Assembly (NCBI GenBank): GCA_963169105.1
Contig: OY720633.1
Coordinates: forward strand, 145,969,200 to 146,033,199
Direction: 5' to 3'
DNA length: 64,000 bases
Source of the DNA: Ceriagrion tenellum
Taxonomy: Eukaryota > Arthropoda > Insecta > Odonata > Coenagrionidae
In this document: in pieces, positions 1-12,000 of the stretch
Layout: every line of letters starts with the position of its first letter
Position numbering within the stretch: position 1 is the stretch's first letter
Notes under the pieces: generated by a model
What the model was told of the DNA's origin: nothing
What the model saw: only the letters and a program-made list of their open reading frames with translations
Databases searched by the model: none
Made by a program: the position numbers and the translations under genes

Positions 1-2581
1 AGTATAAGTGGCAATTATAGAGAAATTAGAGTGAGTGCGATCAATGACGCCCTTCAGTATAGGGATGTCTGTAGTTTCCGGGAAAAAGTCTATGGAGTAT
101 AAGTTTGATAGAGGCATAAGAAAACGCAGAAGCATATTTTTGAAGAAGTTCGCATCTACGTAAACTATTATTGGGTGTTCCTTTCGGCAGTTGACCCACA
201 ACTTCGGTCATTTTCACCCTCGTAGTATTTACATAAGAGGAATAGGAGTGAGGGTGGAGAGAAACGTTGGAATTAGTCCACTATTAACAAAAAGCGACAG
301 TTTAAAGTCTCAGCTGACTACACTAAAATTATTCGCCACGAATTATCCAGGTAGGGATCGGTATTCCACTGATTAAAAAATCTTCTCCCTCACTGGGATT
401 CGAACCCACGGCCTCCGTATGTCGCCAGAGGTCTAGCCATCACAGTAATTCGATTCGTAACGTTAAAATACGAGATCGATGAAACCAATTCTTCTGCTAG
501 AAAAGGTTTCTTTTGTATCAGAGTCAAAGGAAATGTGATGGAGGATTCAATCCGAGTGAAGCTCTCCTACAGTAGTTTTGTATGACTTACAACTTGCCCT
601 GTATTATGTCTAGGCATCATAAAAAATTAGGTTCTCATTACCCTTAGCGGCTACATAATTGGATAAGGAGAGGTGAGTCACATACCATGAAAAAGGAATT
701 AGGGAAGGAAGATAAGAATCGAATTTCAGAGAAGGAAGTGTATTTTGGCAGATTACCGTTGGAATGTGTTTGCATTGTGGACGTAATTGGTGCTGAGGAA
801 AAAGTACCGATGTGTACGTCTATCTGTTCGAAATCCCATTTATATAATTCAATTACTTTTATCTTTTAAGCAGATGAAGATTGGGGATAGAATAATACCC
901 TGTTTCCACCTTAAGCTCGTACTGTCTGGATTTTTCTAGTTCAATACCGAGTTTCAAGCGACTCTCATCTCAGTCCCTCCAATGACCTTGGTAGCCATTT
1001 GAATCGGTATTCTTTTTTGGCACGATCGAAACCTTTCTCTCCCATTTGGGGAGCAATACGTTAAAAATAAAAACATATTTTTAAATGATTATAAATACAC
1101 ACGTTACGAAGTAAACAAAGAAGTGCTAGGTATGGTTCGGGAGGAAAGGAGGCTTCTGGGGGAAAATGCCGAAAAATGAGGGAGAAGGTAGAATGCTGTG
1201 TACGTGGTAAGAGGGAAGAAAAGAACTGCCATTTTAGATGGGATGAAGATCATTAATTAGAGGATGTTAGGAACTAAAGAGGTTAGCGATAAAGTTGTTG
1301 CACTGACAAGATAACAGGCTATCCATCCCCAGGGCCGAATTTGAGGGTCATTGGTACCATGAATTATTCAGTGGTCTCCCGGTCCCAACTGATGCGCTAA
1401 CTGGAGTGGATTTCAAGAGTAGTACTAGTGACATCTTTCAAATGGGGAGCAAAACTATGGATCCCTTTTCATCTTTCGTTCAGAATGCGTTGATGTCGAT
1501 GACAGGATTCGCCCCACCCTTGATCTGATTCCTAATATTTCTCTCAATGTCATTAAAACGAACAAGAAAAAACATTATAAACTACGACTCCTTAATGTCG
1601 CACATTACCTCAGTAATCGGCCGTCTCCCGTTTCAACTATCACTACGTTTACCAATCGTACTCAGATCGATTTGGCCAGTTCAGCTCAGTATGGTAAACG
1701 CAACGGGCTAGTGGGATCGATAAGAGAAGCGAGCTACCTAGGCCCGCTTTCTCTGCTAGTCTGAGATTTCAAATCGATATGAACCGATTCAAATCAATAG
1801 CTAAATCGATTTCGCATTGATAAACCAGGCGATCCGAGTCGGCTGGCTTAGAATGTTCAGATCGGTCCGAGTTCATATCGATCTGAGTTCGATTGGTGAA
1901 TGCAGTGTATTGCTCTAGGAAAAAAGGCCACTATAGTAAGGAAGAATAGATGAACAAAACATAAGGGAATTAAGAGGAAAACAGAGGAAATAAGAGGGTG
2001 GGTATTGGAGTAATGCAGCCTTCAGTTAGGTATTCAGTGCAAATGCTTTCCCAAACCTAAACGGTGAATTTCTCTAAATGAAAACAAAGGGTCATAGCCA
2101 AGTTATAGCTCTTGCAAAAGTTCCTGGCATGGTGCAATGGACGATTTTTGGACATGATCAACAGAATTTTCAAAACCCTGCAATATAGGATGAAGTTTTT
2201 TTTTCATTTCAAGGGTCTGTAACAAAATCTTTCTAATTGCCGCGGACTCCGACACTTCGAGAAGTTGGATGACTCATAACTACCTGCTGTTCCGATTAGA
2301 ATATTTCCCAATGAGACCTCAAGATAGGATCCTTACCACGGTAGTCGATTTGTTAAGAACTCTTTATAATAGTGATGGGTGATTTTAACCGCTTGCCTTG
2401 TGTTTGTGTACTTCGTGCCATTTTCGCATGGTAGTTTGGTTTCCCTACCTCACTCTCTGTCGTTGCCTCCACCTCTTTCCCTCCGTCCTTACCCTTCGCC
2501 CCCTCCATTCCACCCCCTCTTCTTGCCGCGCAGGTCTACGTAAGGAACTTTTGCGAGAGGCATATTTTTTAATGTTTGTCT
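1..2581. other. Intergenic DNA, ARMC3 downstream side
   Basis: Apart from the SINE remnant at about 200-460, no gene is recognised. The short ORFs (for example 687-869 plus) show no known domain. I looked here on the minus strand for the missing ARMC3 tail exon (a VVDLM-like peptide) and did not see it. A patch at 1640-1900 is rich in ATCGAT words. Confidence 0.5.
200..460 (-). mobile_element. tRNA-derived SINE family A, copy 1 (degenerate)
   Basis: Read on the minus strand, a tRNA-like head with a perfect polymerase III B box (GGTTCGAATCCC, plus 395-406) is followed by a body. The body aligns in order with copies at 7530-7805 and 14335-14525, including the terminal segment near GTTTCTCTCCACCCTYAC. 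The ends are fuzzy. Confidence 0.6.
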
Positions 2582-3064
2582 TTAATATATGAAATAAATA
2601 GACGGAGCACCCACCTCTAGCCCGTACCGCCATTCTTTCTTTTCGAGGGTCTTTCTCTTCTTCTCATTCCTATCGCCGTTCGAGCCCTTCTCCTTGAAAG
2701 ATACGACATTGGCCTTAGAGAATCGTCTCGTCCGAACCACTGCTCCTTCCTTCACCGATTCTTCTTTCACCGCTTCCTCCTTCACAGCTTCTTCCTTCTC
2801 CGCCTCCACCGGCTTGTCTGCGGGAGGCGGCAGCGCTTCGTCTCCCGCTCCGGGAGTAGGGACCGCGCAAAGCTCCTCCTCCACCTCTTTGTTTCCTATT
2901 TCGACGAGCGCCACTTCGACCCAGCATCGGCCGTAAGGACCCCGCTTGAGGGCCACGGGGAGCCCCAGGCGATCGGCGAGCACCTTGAATAGGATGGCAC
3001 GCTCCGTGGGCCCTCCCATGCGGACCATCCCCAAAGGGATGACGTCACCACGGCCAAATTCGAC
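2582..3064 (-). CDS. ARMC3: ARMC3 exon 9 (EDR1/CTR1-like domain), 3' end uncertain
   Basis: This exon starts at residue 845 after acceptor CCTTTTCGCAG|GTC. VEFGRGDVIPLGMVRMG, ERAILFKVLADRLGLP and KRGPYGRCWVEVAL are the hallmark ARMC3 C-terminal block (human ALLFKALADRIG, RGEYGRAWNEV). Then comes a family-atypical insert: a Pro/Ala stretch, four KEE(A/S)VK-like tandem repeats (residues about 934-953) and a basic tail. The frame reaches a TAA at 2582-2584. A GAG|GTGGGT donor at 2613-2615 would instead splice out in phase 0 to a further exon, which is not seen in the window. No AATAAA follows closely, which favours another exon. Confidence 0.82.
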   Translation of the reverse strand, partial: VEFGRGDVIPLGMVRMGGPTERAILFKVLADRLGLPVALKRGPYGRCWVEVALVEIGNKEVEEELCAVPTPGAGDEALPPPADKPVEAEKEEAVKEEAVKEESVKEGAVVRTRRFSKANVVSFKEKGSNGDRNEKKRKTLEKKEWRYGLEVGAPSIYFIY

Positions 3065-6000
3065 CTGCGAAAAGGATTTGAAGGAGAAGCCAAAAAATGA
3101 GAGCAGAGTTAGTTTGAATTATGTTCTCGTAAACCCGCTAAATGATCGTTTTAAATTTCAGAAGCACACGATAAGCGTATCTGGATTTCCAATTAGACAA
3201 GGCATGTCGTGAGGCTAGACAGGAGAGCCGATAGTTCATATGGACCTCAAAGCTAACAGGATGACAAAAAGTGATTGGTGTTTGGAAATCAAAATATTTC
3301 TTAAAAATACGAATTTTAGTTGCTATTATTGCATCTGTTCTGCATATAACTACACACATAATATAGAGAACAAACCAGGGGGTACCTCCTCAACCTGCCA
3401 CTAGGTTTTTTAACTTAAGACTGGTGTTAAAGGCTAATAATTATGAATATCAAAATGATGTACATGGTAGAGTGGATATCATTTTAGAACTGGTTTACTA
3501 CCTCTAAATGAAATACCTCTTAAGGCCATTTACACGTTCACAATTCATCGTTTGTTTCGCTCGATTTTGTGACTGAGGATAAGAAGGAAGGTTTACAGAC
3601 TGTTGTATTGAGAAAAGAAATTCTTGTTTCAGTTAGAAGACAGTTCAGTAACAAATTCCTAAAGAGAAATTTTTGTGCCTGTCATTTCGGCTATATCTCT
3701 CATATTTTGTCACTTCTTGTGTCCGATCTATTCTTAAGATATTGAAAGGGGATAAAATAATATTCCCTGGTAATAAGAATCTTAAAACAACATCGCTAAT
3801 GCACATTCACCTCTGTCCTCTCCCCCTCCTTTCACAGTTCCGCCCCCTTTTCCATGACTGATGTCCCAAGACTCCCTGCCTCACGCCTCTGCAGCGGCTC
3901 ATAGGGTAGTATATAGCTTTTTGTACATTAATTATTGTTACGAACTTATATTGCCCTCATCCCCACATTTAGATGTTGAGGGAAGGAGTCAAGGAGTTGT
4001 AATTAAACAAAATCATGTAAAATTACTGCTTCTGCGTTAAAATAGTCGTGACCATGTAAGAAAAAAATACCTTCGTGAGGTCTTAATATTACCAAACATC
4101 TTTTGTAACCATGCCAAATAATCATAACTCAAGCAAATACGTATGAGTCACTGACGACACGGGTGGATATCATTGTTAATTAATGATAATATTGAAAGAG
4201 GAGAGTAATATAATTCATATTTACGATAACAAGTCAGCGTTCCATTTTGGTTCCCTCCTGTCCCAAATAAATAACATTTTTTCATATGAAATGAATGAAA
4301 TGAAAGAAATAACATATTTTCCTCGATTATCATGCCACAGCCATCGCCATAGCAAGATTGCTGTTTTATTTAACTAGCTATTCTAATTTAATTTATTTCC
4401 TTAAACCTAAATATCGATATTAAGGCCTTCAACAATGGGTAGCTCAAAAGTTAACCGCGACGAACACGCCCAGCTGTGCTCTGAGTGGCGAAAATTCCGA
4501 ACTAATCTCGTCATCATGCCTTATTCTGAGGACATTGATTAGCACCTACCTTCAATTCCTCGAAATGTCGTTCCTTTTTAAATCCACCGTCTTTGACCGG
4601 CCCGGCCATCCCTTCCCACACTAGTTTCGCGATGGCTTTTATCATCGTGCGCATGCCCACGCCGGGTCGCTGCAATTCCTCTCGGAGCTCCCTCTCCATC
4701 TCCATCAAATCTTCGTCTGGCTCCAGGGCGGGCGCCTCCACCGGCACCAGGAAGGACTTGGCGACGCGGCTCGCCCGCCTTCTCGATCTGGCGGACTTGG
4801 ATGGGGCGACGCAGGCAACCGGCGCCAGGGAGGGCGCGAACGACGCGGCGAACACGTGCTTGTGCGGCGTCGGGGGCATCGCCATGAGTTCGGCGATGGG
4901 CGGCGTCGCCTCGTACTTTCCGGCCGCGGGGCTCACCACGTAGAAGAGGTCCCCAGTGGAATCCTCCGGGTTGAGCAACCCCGTCACTTGGAACTTAGCC
5001 GAGGGATTGGAGCGCAGCAGGGATGCAATGCAGGCGTGCCACTGGGCGGTGAACGGGATGTGTCGGGACAAGGCAGCCTCGGTCAGCATCCTTTGAGGGA
5101 GACACAATGAGAAATTCGGAGAGTAAAGTTATTCGAGATTTGGAACCAGTGCCGCTACTGTTTAGAAAGGCAAGGGCGTTAATTCGAGGTCGAAAGATCG
5201 ACTACGCATGGCAAAGTGTCACAACAAACAGGGAAGTGAAGAGCAATGCTAATGCTGAACATATTTAAAACAGAAGTGAAAAGCTAACGCAAGTACTGAT
5301 GAATCTGAGTCAGTGTTTAGAAATTCAACACCATAAATACATAGAAGGAAAGATGAAGGGGAAGCATTTTGATGATGGGTGAAAAAACTGCGTAAAAATA
5401 TCGAGCTGGTGATCACAGATGAGTATTAATACTTTGTAACCAATGAGATGGGGAAATAAGAAATAGAATCGGAAGGAGGTGAATAATGGGATGAAAAGCC
5501 CTTAATCGGATTAGTGACGGATGATGACGTTTATATACTTGTTCCCGGTGCGGAGAGATTTCATCCCAGAGTTATAATAAGCCGCTATTAATTATAATTT
5601 CTTATAATTAACCATTTTTATAAACATCCCATGTAATTATTCTATTTATTATAACTCATCGCTGATGTGGGTCACGGAAATGATTGCATCCATTAAGTAG
5701 ATATCATACCTGGGTTGTTCAGGATGCCTTTAGAAATCTAGTAAGCGTGTAAAATTTTGGAACACTCACCATGCAAGGGTTCCATCGGCCACGAAAGCAT
5801 TTGCAACGATTGTTGGACACTGAATAATAAGCACCAGAGCCGCCTCCAAGAGGGAATTTCTGCCAAACCTCCGCTCTTCCTTCTGCAAACATCATGAAAT
5901 GAGGAATCCGGCGCTCCCTATGGCGTTAGATCATTTAGTTTGATGGAGAGGTTTAGTTGCACCCAAATAACACGACGAGTAACATATCATGAGCGTTTAT

Positions 6001-9000
6001 ATTAATCTTTTAAGCTTGAGTTGGAGCTTTATAAGGATAACGCTTTCTGTGGGTATGTATTTCAGCTTTTTCGCAATATTCCATTCATTCCATAAACGAC
6101 AGCATATCTTAACCTATTTATAGGACAGCATTGTGTTATATCACTTCCTAGTTCCTTAACTTTGCTTAGGAAGCATTTTACCCATTTTCAACGCAGGCAT
6201 AAAGATCTCTGCGTGAATAATAATATATTGAGAACAGAAAAAGCACGCCGGTAAATCCATTACACTTTATATTTTGTTTTTATCCAGCACTTCGGCATTT
6301 TGGCAAAACTTTTCTCCCAAAAAGATCAAAAAGATATTCTAAATAAATGAAATTGCTCACTTTAGAGCATCTATCCATCAAACAATTACAGTATAATATT
6401 AGAGTACATTCAATTAATCACATTTGGCATCGTGTTAATGAACCGTTACTCACCTCAAGGATTTTCCGTATCTTGTGGGGTCCCTTACTAGCAATGAAGG
6501 TCTCCGCCGCTGCATTATCCAGCATCAACACTCCGAGAGCTAAGATGGCCGACTCTTTGACCTCCGGGAGCGAGTGACCCAGCTCGGGGCCAGGGTTTTC
6601 CGGCCGCCACATCCTATCTCTGGTCAGTCGAGATGCTACCATTCTCTCGAGATCGGTCGAGGTTCCCGGCCACGAAGCTAAGAGCTCCACTACCGGAGGA
6701 TCCAACTGGACGTACGAAGGAGGCTCAAGGCAATTGGTGACAGCGACAACCAATCCATGATTTCCAGCGACAGCGGAGCGCAGATCCTCACTGGATGCCA
6801 CCGTTGCAATGATTGACAGCACAGAGGTTATACAGTCATCTGGTAGCTAAATGGAGAAAGTTAAAGAATAGACACTTCCTGAATCTATAAATGCATCATT
6901 GCCGGAACCCATGCAAATTCCACATCCCTGAAGTAGATCATATACCACGGTGATTTATTATGTTATTGAATAGTAACTTTCTCAATAGAACCCATATCTT
7001 TGTTGGAATAATTTACATGACATGTTTTTATATTTGAAATATCCCAATGTGTCACATTTTTTATTCAATTTGCAGTGCATTCATATTGTTTTGTACTTAT
7101 CAATTTAGACTTCAAACAATAGAAGCCACTGTACGCGTGAACATTCGCATAGGAAAGAATGAATCGTATGCTCGATGCCACCAGAGCCCGGTGTATCGGT
7201 TCGTGATGGCATGTTGGTGCATGCGACTCATTGATGACTGATTGCTGATTGGAGGTCATTTTCCTACAGGCCAATTCGAAAATTGGTGTACTTGTGGCAT
7301 ATGCGGTGAAAATAAATAGACCATGTTTTCATAACTTAAAGAAATTTTACTAGAGTCTCCGCATTTTACACCAAGTAACCAAGTTCATCTCCATGCCTGG
7401 ACCATTACAAGAGTAGCAATTGGTTAAATATATTCCTCACGTTTTTAAAACATACTTTGAACTCTCTCACAACGATCATGAGGAGATAAGAAAGAGATAT
7501 TCCCTCGGATCGGATATTTGGGAAGGCGACCGACAGCGAAGGTCATTTGCGCCATAGGGGATAGGTAAGGGAGTAAGGGTGGATAGAAACCCGGCGTCGG
7601 CATTAGCCTGCTCTTAACGAAAGGCGCCAAGGGGACCACAGCTTAACATCTCATCCGACAGATGGAGTACTGTACTTGAAGTACCCTCCACAAGACACTC
7701 AAGCAGGGATCGGATTTCCTCTGAAAAACATCTTCCTCTGCAGGGATTTGAATCCTGGCCGCCCATATGGTTAGCCAGTACTCTAGCCACCACACCCACC
7801 CGATCCCCAAGAGATATTCTTTTTTCAAAACTACTGAAATTCCTTTTAATAGAAGAGCAGCCTGAAACCTTCGAATAAATATCCAAAGCTTGATCATTTA
7901 GATTCATATTGAACAAAAAGTGGCCTAACTATTATTGATAGCTCTGAAGAATCTTGAAGGAAGAGTGAGTTGTCCAATATTTGCGGAATTTTGAGGCGCG
8001 AAAATTTATTGGCTATCATTTAATAATACTTAACGTTTTCAGGTGTCATTTTCGTGGTCAAAAGATGGAATCTGGGAATTAGGAGAACGTCAAATTGGTT
8101 TTGCTCCTTCGACTTGAAGGCGTTGAAATAGATTGGTCAACAATGAATTTGAGAGGAACGGTGCAATTTGTTACTAATTAGCCATGGACATTGCCTTGCG
8201 GTGGTCTAAACTAAAGGACTTAAGTTACTTTCGGAACTCACCATTCCAACCCTCTCTAGTATGTCCTTCAAACTTTCAATGGCTTCAGACACTTTCGGCG
8301 CATTCACCCTCTGGCTGCCTGATGAGGAATCTTTGTCGGGCGTTGAACTCTCCTGTGGCTCGAATATCAAGGCCTTGCGGACGTTTCGATTTTCGCGGAC
8401 GAGACCTTTGAGGACAGCCGCAGCCAGGGCGCACCCTTCCAGAGTCTGCCGATAGCGAGGTTCGACGTCTTCGTCGTCGGGCCATCGAGCAGCCAACGCC
8501 ACGAGGTCACGGGGAGCGGAGGATTGCAATATTTCCTCCATGGCAATTTTCCTGTTTCTGACACAAAAGAGGGCGTAGGCAGCGGCCACCGCGATGTTGC
8601 TGTCTGTATCCTTGATGAAGGAGGGTATCTCACGGTGGTGCTGGCGTTGGTCAATGAGGTTGTCAGCGGCAGATGTAGATGTGTACAAGGCAAGGATCGC
8701 GACAGTTGACCAGAAGCGCACATCTCCTGGCTGAGTAAAGAGATCCATAATACCAATCATTACCATTTAATATTCAATTCAAAGGTCTAATGTGTTTTTC
8801 AAGATGACACCAAGAACACAGCCATATGGCGAGTGAACTTTGGGTATAACGATTAGATACCCCGAAGTCTTTCCCTGAGAAAGATTCTAAAGATCAGATA
8901 GCCAGAAAATCACATTTAAAACCATGTCACAAAAAGAATATTAACTTCAGACCTTGCCAGTACGGTTGTGAGTCTTCTATGGACAGGTGAATATCATTCG

Positions 9001-12000
9001 AGACTTAGATGCCGGATAAAAACTTTCGTCATGAAAATCGAATAAATTGAACTTCACATACAAAATGCTAATTATTCTAAGATCTTGAAAGATATAAATT
9101 AAATTTGGGTATTCCAGGATGTCTGATATAGAAATTGTTTAGATGTTCGAGGCATTTTTAATATTTGCTTTAAGAAATATCAAGGGCATGTTGGTACAAT
9201 CAAAATATAAAAATATACCTTGTGGCCATATCATTCCAGGTTAGACTTCGATAACTACTTCCTTTCCTTGCAATGCGCAAGCTCATCATTTGTGTGCCAG
9301 TATTTACCATATTGCTACTACTCTTGCTATTACTATTGCAGCAACTACCTCTTGTGTTGCATTTCTCAACCATCCTCCTAAATTTATTGTAAATACATGT
9401 AAATTCGATAACAGAACAAAAAGATAAGGGTAAAAACTGGAAAATAGTATTTTACTTCTATTTTCACCTGTTAACCGGCAGAAACCAGTTCGAATGTCTC
9501 GAGTCTTACTTTTTTTGAATGAACGATCAAATATCCATATTGGTGGACATCGCGGTTGTCTAGTGGATGTAGAGTTGTGGTTACTAACGGCAGGTCCTGG
9601 TCTCTAAGCCAGGTGAGATATTGGGACTTAACCCAAGATTGAGGATCTCCAGGGTACTAGATATTTTTTTCTGAAAATGTTCAGGTGCAGGGAATGAAAC
9701 TGCCCTCCAAAAGTAGATAGTGGACTGCATATACTTTAGGGATTTCTATCTGTTGACCTCCATTTTTGCTGAAATCTGGAGGGAAGGACATTGCAATACA
9801 ATGCACAGCAGTATTAATCAAATACCAACTTTTTAAATCAACACTTACGTCTAGTTTATAGAGTCTTTGGTACTCAAGCAGGCGTTTAGGGCCATCAATC
9901 GTCACAAAACTAAGAGCAGGATCGATTTCCCTCGAATTGTTCTCCTCAGAATCAGCAGCCGGGGGAAGCACCAGTCTTCGAATCAAGGCCAGGACGATGC
10001 AGTGTAGGAGGCGATGCGATGGAGTCTCCAGAAGCTCAAGAAGAGCGGGAAAAGAGGAAGACAGCAATTTGTGGGCGATGGAGGATCTGATTGCAGCCTC
10101 ATAAGCCACCGCCAAAGAGAGAATCTGAAAGGACATGAGAGAGTGTTAAGCCACAATATCGGTATTTCGTATTGTATTTTATCAGTTTGGGTGCTTAACG
10201 CACTTTGAATTATAATAAAAGATATTCATTACAATATCTTCTGTAAAAACAGTGGCTAGAGAAGGCAAGACTTCGAAGTGAGTGGTAGCTTTCGAGTTTT
10301 TAAGGTTTTTCGTTGGCCGCAGTCATGCGCAACTTATAAAATATCATATCAGAACTCAGTATTATAAGCAACCCCAATTCCCCAGTTAATTTAAAAAAAG
10401 ACATCCACTAACAGACAAAAGCAATTCTCGTGGCAAAGTATGCTCCTCTTACTCCCGTGTGCAATCGTAAGCCGCTTTGATGACTCCGAGGCATGGGAGT
10501 AGCTAGGATTTAGGCTGGGGGGGGGGGGGGTGGCAGGACACCCATCCATAGCTGTAGATACATGCCAGGGAAGGGGGCTAGACATCATCCGGTCCGGCTC
10601 CGTATAGCAGATTTGGTATGAAATGTCTCGTCCAGGGGGTGGGGCAGCTGCCTCCCCCTGCAATCCCCAGGTTACGCCCATGGTCCAAGGGCTTCGAATC
10701 ATGACTATTTTTCGCAGAATGACAAGGATGAAGGCTCAATTTGACATTTTGTATTCACAGTATCCCAGGTAATAGTGACTAGAGTTACAGGAGTAGAAAT
10801 AGAGAAACAACTAGTTACGAGGAATACAAATTCGAATCTCACTCATGAGGAAGAGCAAAAAAATGAAAACGGTTACGCACATACCTCGCTAAAGTATCCT
10901 AGATAAATGGTAGGCATCGCCACCTCAAAGCGTGCACCTAGGCTAAGAATCCTAGGTATTCCTTGAGACCTACATACCGAAAATAGAAATTCCAGAATTT
11001 GTTAGCCTAAGTCAATATGGACACCTAAGATACGAATTCTAGGCACCGGTGGGAAGGCAATTCATCAATGAAACTTAATTGTGAGTTCATTTACCGGTAT
11101 GGGGTAACCCCGGCAGAAGAGCAAAGAGTCAAAAGAAGGAAAGATTCCCCTCTTCCTCGCACAAGTAAATTACACACGCAGTTGTGCTCAGTATGGTATT
11201 AGCTCCATCTTCACACGACGAATCAGCTCTACAGTTTAAAACTGAGAGAATAATTACCTTTAGTAAGATCTTCTTTGAAAAGTCTTCAGTGACTGAAAAA
11301 ATATGTTCTTTTAATTCTCCTATTAGTCTGATATAAGTTTTCTGGTTGTTGCTTCAACTTAACTTCGGGCCATGACGCCATGCGCACGAATGCGAGAACG
11401 TTCACTGAGGCTTTCACACATTCATGAGTTTCCATCAGAGGATGGCTCGCACCGAAGTATTGCTTAAATTTGGTAAACATCAACTTACCAAGCAGAATAT
11501 ATTTTCTTCCTTGATATACATTACGCACAGAATATCTTTTCTTTCTTGGTATACGCGCACCTATGCGTTACCAAAGTCATTACCTTATTTTATGGTAATT
11601 CTTCATACAAAAGTGATTTTGGTGGCGAATCAACTCCTATTTTCCACAGAGACGGCATGTCCGCCAAATTAAAGCAAATGGATTCATTTACTAACTCACC
11701 TGTATGGCTGGGTAATTGCTTTTGAAGAGCGGCGGTATCAATGCCATGGCCTCAATATCGTCGATAATATCTGTGTATTGGCGGCTATCAGGCGCAGCCG
11801 ATGCCGCAATCAGTAGTTGCCAAATGTTGCGTAGGCAGTTGTGCACGACGTCCGGATCTTTTGAAGACAGCAGGCGACTGAACAGGACCTGCGATGAAGG
11901 AGAAACATTTAAGTCAAATTGCTAGCTCAAATGCCAATGCCAATCACGCAAGGTGGGTCCCCCCATTCGAAAGACCTTGCTATCGTCATGTTAGATTTAA

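Noticed and set aside
2694..2936. Ser/Thr/Pro-rich plus-strand ORF
   Set aside because: Antisense shadow of ARMC3 exon 9; the tandem SSFTA pattern is the reverse of the KEEAVK repeat.
4593..5110. Plus-strand ORFs opposite ARMC3 exon 8
   Set aside because: Shadows in GC-rich DNA; the minus frame carries the family motifs and splice sites.
8242..8766. Start of an independent gene at the upstream ATG (VMIGIMDLF...)
   Set aside because: That peptide is intron sequence before the acceptor at 8731; the phase continues from ARMC3 exon 4.
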